Below, piece after piece: positions 1-5,989 of a stretch of DNA of 14,607 nt. The position numbers and the translations under genes were made by a program. The notes below the pieces were generated by a model that saw only the letters and a program-made list of their open reading frames with translations, searched no databases and had not been told where the DNA came from. The stretch is from NCBI GenBank assembly GCA_035942255.1, contig DASZDG010000094.1:1-14607 (forward strand), read 5' to 3'. The stretch comes from JALZEG01 sp035942255 (lineage in GTDB: Bacteria > Actinomycetota > CADDZG01 > WHSQ01). Within the stretch, counting starts at the first letter, position 1; each line of letters opens with the position of its first letter.

Positions 1-710
1 GCGTATCCGTCCATCACGGGCCCGGTCGTGTCCCTGTACCACGTAATGCGCTCGACGAGGTCGCGACGTCCTGCAACGACACCGGCCATCAGGTCTCCGT
101 GGCCGCCGAGGTACTTGGTGGCGCTGCAGATGGAGAGGTCGGCCCCCCAACGAAGCGCAGAGAAGTTCGGTGGCGGTGCGAACGAGGTGTCCATGGTCAC
201 GACGACGTCGCCCCCGACGATCGCCCGAACCTCGGATACGTCGATCAGGTACATGTGCGGCGACGACGGCATCTCGAGGTGCACGCACGATAGGCGGTCG
301 CTCAGAGCCGCGAGCTCGTTCAGAAAGGCCTCGGGGTCGCGGATCGACAGCTCGTGCACGACGACTCCCAGCTTCGGGAGGATGTGGTGGAACACGTTCC
401 GCACCTGTCGGTAGGACTCCGCCGGAAGGAGCACCTCCATCCCCGGCTCGAGAAGCGTCATGAACGTGGTGAAGTGCGCGGCCATCCCGGAGGCGAAGAC
501 GAGCGAACGCTCTGCAGAGAAGACCTCGCTCAGGCGGTGCTCGACGTCCAGCCACGTGGGGTTGCTGTAGCGCGCGTACCTTCCGGCGGGCACGGTCTTC
601 TCATGGAGCCCCTGGACGACCTCCTCGGAGGTCTCAAAGAAGTAGGAGGCGCTTTGGTAGATCGGCCCCTCGATGCTGTTCCGGTATTCGTCCGGTCTGC
701 GCTTTCTCAA
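1..710 (-). CDS. Cys/Met-metabolism PLP-dependent enzyme (cystathionine gamma-synthase-like), partial
   Basis: The gene runs off the left edge, leaving the first 236 codons. The reverse-strand translation shows the fold-type I trans-sulfuration family. It has PIYQSASYFF near residues 16-25, the YARYSNPTWLDVE segment at 45-57, the cofactor-ring aspartate in MDTSFAPP (D174), and the PLP lysine in SATKYLGGHGDLMAG (K199). Members make or break C-S bonds of cystathionine, homocysteine or methionine in the cytoplasm; the exact reaction cannot be chosen from this fragment. I picked TTG at 710 because a stop codon lies three codons upstream in frame, no ATG or GTG precedes the PIYQSAS block, and a GAGGG sits about 8 bases before it. 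It follows the alanine racemase by 21 bp, so the two are probably cotranscribed. The usual TNP and DNTF motifs are altered (SSP, DTSF), so substrate preference may differ from standard MetB. Confidence 0.88.
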   Translation of the reverse strand, partial: MRKRRPDEYRNSIEGPIYQSASYFFETSEEVVQGLHEKTVPAGRYARYSNPTWLDVEHRLSEVFSAERSLVFASGMAAHFTTFMTLLEPGMEVLLPAESYRQVRNVFHHILPKLGVVVHELSIRDPEAFLNELAALSDRLSCVHLEMPSSPHMYLIDVSEVRAIVGGDVVVTMDTSFAPPPNFSALRWGADLSICSATKYLGGHGDLMAGVVAGRRDLVERITWYRDTTGPVMDGY

Positions 711-731
711 ATCGGCCTACCCTCGTCACGA

Positions 732-1853
732 TCAATCCCCGATGTACCGGCGCGGCACTCGGCTTCTTATGCCCGCCACGACGTCGTAGTTGTTAGTCCC
801 CCAGCGCTCGGCAAGCGTCTCCGCCGCCAGGGAAGCCCCCTTCTGGGCGCCCAACAGGACGGCTTCGTCCCCCAACCCGCAGCGAACCCCCTCCGGAACC
901 AGGATCACACACTGATCCATGAAGACGCTTCCGATCACCGGGGTCTCACGGCCGTCGAACAACACGGTGTTGACTTGGAGCGGCGACCTGCGGAATCCGT
1001 CTGCGTAGCCCGCCGCGAGGGTCGCGACCGTTCGAGCTTCCTCCGCGACGTACAGCCATCCGTATCCGACGCCGTCGCCGGGCTCGGCGTCCTTGACGTT
1101 CGTCACCGTCGCCTTCCACGACAGGATGGGGCCCATGTCGGTGAGCAGCGGCGTGTGCTCGGACGGGGCGAGACCGTATGCCGCCACTCCCAGCCTGACC
1201 ATGCCCATGCGGCTCTCGGGCAGGCGTATCGTCGCCGGGGAGTTCGCCGTGTGGAGCAGCGGGCGCAGCCCGCGAGCCGACGCAACGCGGGCACACTCAA
1301 GAAACTGCTTCAGCTGGTCGCCGGCAACGCGCGTGTCCTCCAGATCCGCTCCCATGAAGTGCGTCGCGAGCCCCACGATCGACTCCTCCGCGGCGGGGAG
1401 CACGTCGTCCAGCAGCCCGGAGAAGCTCCTCGGCCTGACGCCGGAACGCGACATCCCCGTGTCGACCTCGACGTGAATCCGGGGGGCGCGGCCGTAGCGT
1501 CGTGCAGCGGCGAGCGCGGATTGGAATTGATCCACCCGCCAGGCGAAGAAATCGACGCCGTTCGCGACGCAGTATTCGATCTCGTCCGGATCGAGTGCGC
1601 ACATGATCAAGATCGGGACGGGGACGTCCTCGTGGAGCAGCTCCTGCGCTTCCCCGATCGTCGCGACACCGAGCATCGAGATACCCGCGCGTACCGCTTC
1701 CTTGGCGATGCGGCGCATGCCGTGGCCGTAAGCGTTCGCCTTCACGACTAGCAGGCAGGAAGTCCCGGCAGCCTCCTGCAAACGCCCCAGGTTCGTACGG
1801 AACTGGGGCAGGTCGACCTCGCACCAGGTCGAGCGATATGTTCCATCCACCAC
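732..1853 (-). CDS. alr: Alanine racemase
   Basis: This 373-residue protein matches the usual length of alanine racemase, the PLP enzyme that interconverts L- and D-alanine for peptidoglycan in the cytoplasm. The PLP lysine is K38 in VVKANAYGHG. The barrel carries VDTGMSRSGV (131-139), HTANSPA (201-207) and MVRLGVAAYG (218-227). The catalytic tyrosine is Y264 in VGYGW, with AGYADG (281-286) and FMDQ (311-314) in the C-terminal domain. The protein ends in the familiar SRVPRRYIGD. The start is GTG at 1853; no good ribosome binding site is visible, and a second GTG follows immediately. It lies 76 bp after the membrane-protein gene and 21 bp before the PLP enzyme, all on one strand. I see no second racemase here, so I cannot tell whether this is the cell-wall enzyme or a catabolic copy. 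The adjacent N-acyl-D-amino-acid deacylase-like gene leaves room for the latter. Confidence 0.95.
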   Translation of the reverse strand: MVDGTYRSTWCEVDLPQFRTNLGRLQEAAGTSCLLVVKANAYGHGMRRIAKEAVRAGISMLGVATIGEAQELLHEDVPVPILIMCALDPDEIEYCVANGVDFFAWRVDQFQSALAAARRYGRAPRIHVEVDTGMSRSGVRPRSFSGLLDDVLPAAEESIVGLATHFMGADLEDTRVAGDQLKQFLECARVASARGLRPLLHTANSPATIRLPESRMGMVRLGVAAYGLAPSEHTPLLTDMGPILSWKATVTNVKDAEPGDGVGYGWLYVAEEARTVATLAAGYADGFRRSPLQVNTVLFDGRETPVIGSVFMDQCVILVPEGVRCGLGDEAVLLGAQKGASLAAETLAERWGTNNYDVVAGIRSRVPRRYIGD

Positions 1854-1929
1854 GTCGGGGGCCCCCGTCGGTAAGGCGGCCGCCTAAGGATGTAAGGGCC
1901 GCGTGCTCAGCTGTCGATTCTCCCCGCGT

Positions 1930-2829
1930 TCACTGCGCGGCGTCCAAGAAGGATCGTTTCCGCTCCTCGAAGGTGCCGGGGCCACCCACCGTGCGCACCA
2001 ACTTCGACTGGAACGCGCGCAGGACGTCTGCGGCGGCGCGAGTGTCGTTCGCTTCGCTCAGGTACTCGAACCGCCTGGCGTAGTCGTCGATGGTCTCGCC
2101 GTCGAAGAAGATCGTCGCCTTCCCTCGTGTGAACCCAATGTCGCCTTGCTGTATCTCGACCAAGACGCAATCTCGTGAGTAGAGGATGAAGTCCTCATGA
2201 TACTTCGGTGCCAGCAGGTCGAGTATGTGCAACGCGACGCCGACGTCGATGTCGCGGTGGCTCTCGATGACGGACCACAGAGCGAGGACGTCCTCGTCAC
2301 GCCGCAACAGGGCAGCCTCGACGAGGAATATCCGAGATATCCGGCCCTGGTCTTCCGTGAAGCGCTTGTTGGCTTCCAGGTAAGGCTTTCGCGTCGGCCA
2401 GAGGGCTAGATCCCGGATTATGTCCGTGGCGACCACCGGCATGTCGCGCTCGGCTTTACGGCAGTAGTCCATCAGGAAGATCTGCGCCCATCGCACGCGA
2501 TCGCCGAAAAGACTGATCCTCGCCCGCCGGAGGTCGGCGAGCTGGGCTTCGAAATCACCCGAAACCGATTTGAACAACGATTGCATGATCGCCGAGTTCC
2601 GTGCGCCGGTGCGTCTGGGGAAGACGATGCGGCTCCTGCGAAGGCCGAACAGGACCAGTCCCGCGATCACGAGGGCCTCGAGGATCGCCAGACCCGCCCA
2701 CAGCAGATGGTCCGGCGCGCGGTCTTCGCCGTTGACCGTCAACGCGGTGATGACGGCCGCCGCCGCGGAGACGACGGCAGCAGCACTCCCGATCCACGCC
2801 GCCACATCGTGGTTCTGTCTGTCGGGCAT
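1930..2829 (-). CDS. Membrane-anchored protein of unknown function
   Basis: I do not recognise this 299-residue protein with confidence. It begins with two hydrophobic helices (about 9-31, Ala/Val-rich, and 41-62) joined by a short loop, then a basic stop-transfer stretch (LRRSRIVFPRR). About 235 soluble residues follow, predicted to be cytoplasmic. The soluble part is mixed alpha/beta, with KPYLEANKRF (148-157), GRISRIFLVE (162-171), DVGVALHILD (195-204) and KATIFFDGET (237-246). This order, an 'R-I-F-L-V' strand then a strand ending in a FFDGE-like turn, recalls small sensor domains in bacterial signalling proteins, but that is only an impression. The start is ATG at 2829, with GGAGTGGG just upstream; in-frame codons further upstream are shadow sequence of the divergent amidohydrolase. 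It is first in a probable three-gene unit with alanine racemase and a PLP enzyme, so it may sense or regulate in that pathway. Confidence 0.8.
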   Translation of the reverse strand: MPDRQNHDVAAWIGSAAAVVSAAAAVITALTVNGEDRAPDHLLWAGLAILEALVIAGLVLFGLRRSRIVFPRRTGARNSAIMQSLFKSVSGDFEAQLADLRRARISLFGDRVRWAQIFLMDYCRKAERDMPVVATDIIRDLALWPTRKPYLEANKRFTEDQGRISRIFLVEAALLRRDEDVLALWSVIESHRDIDVGVALHILDLLAPKYHEDFILYSRDCVLVEIQQGDIGFTRGKATIFFDGETIDDYARRFEYLSEANDTRAAADVLRAFQSKLVRTVGGPGTFEERKRSFLDAAQ

Positions 2830-2911
2830 CCCACTCCGTCCCCGGGCCGCGTCGTCTGGCAACCTATACCGAGGCGACGCGCGAATGGCGGGGCCGCCGG
2901 GAGAGGAGCAC
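2830..2911. promoter_or_regulatory. Divergent intergenic region, probable promoters for both flanking units
   Basis: These 82 bp separate two divergent genes, so promoters for both must lie in or very near it. A TATACC (2865-2870) could be a -10 box for the plus-strand amidohydrolase, and its complement TATAGG could serve the minus strand. No convincing -35 hexamer goes with either. An AGGAG (2904-2908) lies 3 bases before the GTG at 2912. Confidence 0.35.
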
Positions 2912-4390
2912 GTGACTGCTGTTGCCGACTTCGTCCTGCGCGGAGGTCGTGTGGTGGACCCTGCGAGCGGGCTCGACGGCGTACGAGACGTCGCCGTCAC
3001 CGGATCGCGGATCACAGCGGTGTCCGAGGAACCCGCCGGCGCGCGCCGCGTCGTCGACGTCTCCGGGATGGTCGTCGCTCCGGGTGCCATCGACCTGCAC
3101 AGCCACTCGTGCACGCTCGCCGATCACCGTCTGCAGGCGACCGACGGCGTGACTACCGTCCTCGAGCTCGAAGGTGGAGCCAGCCCGGTCGCCCGCGCGT
3201 ACGCCCACGCGTCGGCGCGGGGAAGGCCGCTCAACTACGGGTTCTCCGCCTCCTGGGCCATGGCGCGCATGCGCACGTTGACCGGACACGATCCCGGCGG
3301 GCACATACACGGCCTGCTGGCGCACATAGGCGACGCGGGGTGGCAACGACCCGCGTCGGAGCAAGAGGTGACGAAGATTCTGGACGCCGTCGAGACCGAT
3401 GTTCGGGACGGCGCCCTCGGCATCGGCGTGCTAGTCGGCTATGCCCCCGGAACCTCACCCGACGAGTACCTGGCGGTCGCCCGCGCGGCAGCGCGCCACG
3501 GGGTGCCGACGTTCACGCACGCTCGTGAGCTGGTCGAGGTCCTGCCGGAGGCGGCCGTCGACGGAGCGGAAGAGATCGTCCGCGCAGCGGGCTTGACCGG
3601 AGCGCACATGCACTACTGCCACATAAACAGCACCTCCGGGCGCCACATCGACCGCGTCCTCCGCCTGGTCGAAAGGGCTCGCAGCGAAGGATCCCGCGTC
3701 ACCACGGAGGCCTATCCGTACGGGGCGGGCATGACGAGCATCGGCGCGGCCTTCCTCTCTCCCGAGCACCTGCGCCGGCGAGGCATGTCGCCGGAAGCAA
3801 TCCGTTACATCCCGACGGGTGAACGGGTCGCGAACGACGAGCGGCTGCGCGAGCTTCGCGACCACGACCCCGGCGGTCTCGCGATCGTCGAGTCGCTGGA
3901 CGAAGACGATCCGCGCGACCGGTCGTTGCTGCTGAAGGGCCTCGCGTTCGCGCAGTCGGCGGTCGCGAGCGATGCGATCCCGCTCACGTGGCTCGGACCT
4001 CCCGACGAGACCGCGTGGCCGCTGCCGCCCCACGCGGTGACCCATCCGCGCACTGCGGGGACGTTCTCGCGGGCGTTGCGCGTCCTCACCGGAGAGTTGG
4101 GCCTGACTCTTCTCGAAGCGGTCGATCGCACGTCCTACACCCCTGCGAGGATCCTCGGAGACTCCGTTCCCGCGATGAGATCGAAGGGTCGCGTCCAGGC
4201 TTCGTGTGACGCCGACCTCGTCGTCTTCGATCCCGACGAGATCGTCGACCGAGCAACTTATGAAGCAAGCACTCGCTCCTCCGCCGGCATCCGCCACGTC
4301 CTCGTGAACGGCGAGTTCGTCGTGGCCGACGGTGAGCTGGACACCAGCGCCCTGCCCGGCCGGCCCGTGCGCACGAGTGGAGCGTCATGA
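2912..4390 (+). CDS. Amidohydrolase of the N-acyl-D-amino-acid deacylase type
   Basis: This 492-residue protein belongs to the metal-dependent amidohydrolase superfamily, close to the D-aminoacylase / N-acyl-D-glutamate deacylase branch, which hydrolyses N-acylated D-amino acids to free D-amino acid and a carboxylate. It has the N-terminal beta-sandwich (FVLRGGRVVDPASG), then the first metal site DLHSHS (H63, H65). Next come LELEGGA, with E86 in a likely bridging-ligand position, THAREL (H203), MHYCHIN (H237) and the catalytic aspartate VASDAIP (D354). HPRTAGTFSRAL (378-389) is typical of the D-aminoacylase branch. The C-terminal DLVVFDPDEI and HVLVNGEFVVADG close the sandwich. I chose GTG at 2912 for its purine-rich leader and because it places the start at the usual family N-terminus; ATG at 2885 would add nine residues. 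The alanine racemase unit diverges from it, which fits a D-amino-acid role. A dihydroorotase-like or imidase substrate cannot be excluded. Confidence 0.88.
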   Translation: MTAVADFVLRGGRVVDPASGLDGVRDVAVTGSRITAVSEEPAGARRVVDVSGMVVAPGAIDLHSHSCTLADHRLQATDGVTTVLELEGGASPVARAYAHASARGRPLNYGFSASWAMARMRTLTGHDPGGHIHGLLAHIGDAGWQRPASEQEVTKILDAVETDVRDGALGIGVLVGYAPGTSPDEYLAVARAAARHGVPTFTHARELVEVLPEAAVDGAEEIVRAAGLTGAHMHYCHINSTSGRHIDRVLRLVERARSEGSRVTTEAYPYGAGMTSIGAAFLSPEHLRRRGMSPEAIRYIPTGERVANDERLRELRDHDPGGLAIVESLDEDDPRDRSLLLKGLAFAQSAVASDAIPLTWLGPPDETAWPLPPHAVTHPRTAGTFSRALRVLTGELGLTLLEAVDRTSYTPARILGDSVPAMRSKGRVQASCDADLVVFDPDEIVDRATYEASTRSSAGIRHVLVNGEFVVADGELDTSALPGRPVRTSGAS

Positions 4391-5127
4391 GAGCGACGGT
4401 CGCGGCCGCGGCGTGTTTGATCCTGCTGTCCGGGTGCGCGCAGGACCGCGACGCTCAGGCGCCGCGCCCGACGCCCGCGGCGGAGCCAGAGTTCGTCAAC
4501 GGCGGCGAGTGCCCGGCGAGCCGGCACGACGAGCTCCCGCCGGACGCGGGCTGCGTCAGCTCGGTGACAGAGGCCGGCGAGAGGCTGCTCGTGTACGCGT
4601 TGGTAGACGCCGAGGACAAGCCGCGGTCGTGGTGGATGCGGTTCTCCTCCGGCGGCGACAGCGTCGGCCAGAGGCTGAGGGCAGGCCACGTCACGAGCTA
4701 CCCGCGTGCCGTCGGCGTCACGGACCTGGACGACGACGGCCGCCGGGAGTGGTGGGTCAAGGTCGTTGACTACGCGAGCCACGGCGCGCCCTGGGCCGGG
4801 TTGAACGTCTTCCTGTTCGAAGGAGACGGGCTGTCGCCGGTGACGTACGAGGGCCGGCCGTTGGCGGTCGATTTCGGCGGCATCTCGAGGCTCGGCGAAG
4901 GCGCGGCCTGCCGCGGCGGGGACCTCGTCGTGCTGCGGGTGTGGGCGCTGGATCGCCAGAACACGCGCTGGCGCGTATCCGAGCGCACGTACGACCTGGA
5001 GGGGACCCGGGCGCGGCTGGTCGATCGGGAACAGCGCCTGCTGGTGGTCGACTCGTACACGGACCCCGACCTCGTGCGGAACTACAGGGTCCAATGCGAC
5101 GGCTCGACGTTCACGCCGTTCGGTTGA
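4387..5127 (+). CDS. Putative lipoprotein with an FG-GAP-like loop
   Basis: The 246-residue product has a short basic N-terminus, a hydrophobic stretch and the lipobox LLSGC with lipidated C17. A proline-rich linker follows, so it should be anchored on the outer face of the membrane. The body shows VTDLDDDGRREWW (111-123), an aspartate-rich loop like those of FG-GAP/VCBS propeller blades that bind calcium, followed by a blade-like LNVFLFEGDG stretch. Several other cysteines (C42, C56, and others near the C-terminus) could form disulfides. Its ATG overlaps the stop of the amidohydrolase (ATGA), which implies translational coupling and cotranscription, although no shared function is evident. 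No specific family is recognised. It ends 16 bp before the convergent alpha/beta hydrolase gene. Confidence 0.85.
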   Translation: MRATVAAAACLILLSGCAQDRDAQAPRPTPAAEPEFVNGGECPASRHDELPPDAGCVSSVTEAGERLLVYALVDAEDKPRSWWMRFSSGGDSVGQRLRAGHVTSYPRAVGVTDLDDDGRREWWVKVVDYASHGAPWAGLNVFLFEGDGLSPVTYEGRPLAVDFGGISRLGEGAACRGGDLVVLRVWALDRQNTRWRVSERTYDLEGTRARLVDREQRLLVVDSYTDPDLVRNYRVQCDGSTFTPFG

Positions 5128-5143
5128 GCGGGCGAGACGCCTG

Positions 5144-5989
5144 CTAGCCGAGGAAAGCTCGGACGAGGCGCAGCCATTCGGCGGGATGCTCCTCAGCCGG
5201 ATAGTGGCCGCACTCCGCGATCACGCGGCCCTCGACGGAGCGGGCTACGTGAGCGAACGACGCCTCGACGCCCGAGCCGATCGCGCGATCACCTCCTATA
5301 GCGAGAACGGGGACGTCCAGCGGCACCTTCGCAAGGGCGCGGTGGTAGGCGGCGTCTTGCTCGGCGGCACGGTAGAGGGCGAGGCCCCCAGCGAGCGCGG
5401 TCTCCGACCGGTAGGCCGACAGGTAGACCTCGCGCGTCTGCGCGTCGATCGCGTCCGGGCGCGCGGCGAGGTCCCAGAAGTAGCCGTAGTACTCACGCTC
5501 GTGCCCCCGTACCAGCAGCTCGGGGAGACCGGGGAGGCGGTGGAACCCGCCGTGCCACGTGGGGTACGTCCCGCCCGCAAGGCCGTCCGGCTCGACCCGG
5601 AACCCGGGCAGCAGCTCCTCCTCCGCGACGAGCGCGTCGACGCGGTCGCGGGCGATCGCCGCGACGACGTACGCGACGGACCCTCCCCAGTCGTGACCGG
5701 CGAGCGCGAACCGTTCGACACCGATCGCATCCACGACGCGTAGCACGACCTCTGCGAGGGCTCTCGTGCTGTAGTCGCCTCCCCTGTTGGTCGACGCGCC
5801 GAAGCCCGGAAGATCGACGGCGATCACGCGACGGTCGCGCGCGAGCCCGGGGATCACGTGGCGCCACCGCCACCACGTCTCCGGCCATCCGTGGAGGAGC
5901 AGCAGGGCCGGCCCCTCCCCGGCGGACGCCACGTTGATCGTGTCGCCGCCGGCGGAGACCCGCTCCTCGACGACGTCCGGCGGCGTCAC
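5144..5989 (-). CDS. Alpha/beta fold hydrolase (epoxide hydrolase / haloalkane dehalogenase-like)
   Basis: The 281-residue protein is a typical single-domain alpha/beta hydrolase. The oxyanion-hole motif is LLLHGWPETWWRW (about 30-42). The nucleophile elbow is AGHDWGGS, with aspartate D100 instead of serine, the signature of epoxide hydrolases and haloalkane/haloacetate dehalogenases, which work through an ester intermediate. A lid region with WHGGFHRLPGLPE (145-157) also fits that group. D234 (IGGDRA) is a possible acid and H262 (ECGHYPAEEHP) the catalytic base. No signal peptide is seen, so it is probably cytoplasmic. The chosen start is GTG at 5989, overlapping the upstream gene's TGA stop by four bases (GTGA); the AGGAG before it overlaps the start, so coupling may replace a normal ribosome binding site. 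A coding frame open further upstream is only the shadow of the RTX repeats. The substrate cannot be assigned. Confidence 0.9.
   Translation of the reverse strand: MTPPDVVEERVSAGGDTINVASAGEGPALLLLHGWPETWWRWRHVIPGLARDRRVIAVDLPGFGASTNRGGDYSTRALAEVVLRVVDAIGVERFALAGHDWGGSVAYVVAAIARDRVDALVAEEELLPGFRVEPDGLAGGTYPTWHGGFHRLPGLPELLVRGHEREYYGYFWDLAARPDAIDAQTREVYLSAYRSETALAGGLALYRAAEQDAAYHRALAKVPLDVPVLAIGGDRAIGSGVEASFAHVARSVEGRVIAECGHYPAEEHPAEWLRLVRAFLG

Noticed and set aside
354..1751. A 465-codon plus-strand open frame
   Set aside because: It lies opposite the alanine racemase and PLP enzyme, whose reverse-strand products have full family motifs; its own translation is Arg/His-rich with no recognisable domain.
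2830..3114. N-terminal extension of the membrane-protein frame
   Set aside because: It overlaps the start of the amidohydrolase on the other strand and lacks any membrane or domain feature; a good ribosome binding site precedes the ATG at 2829.
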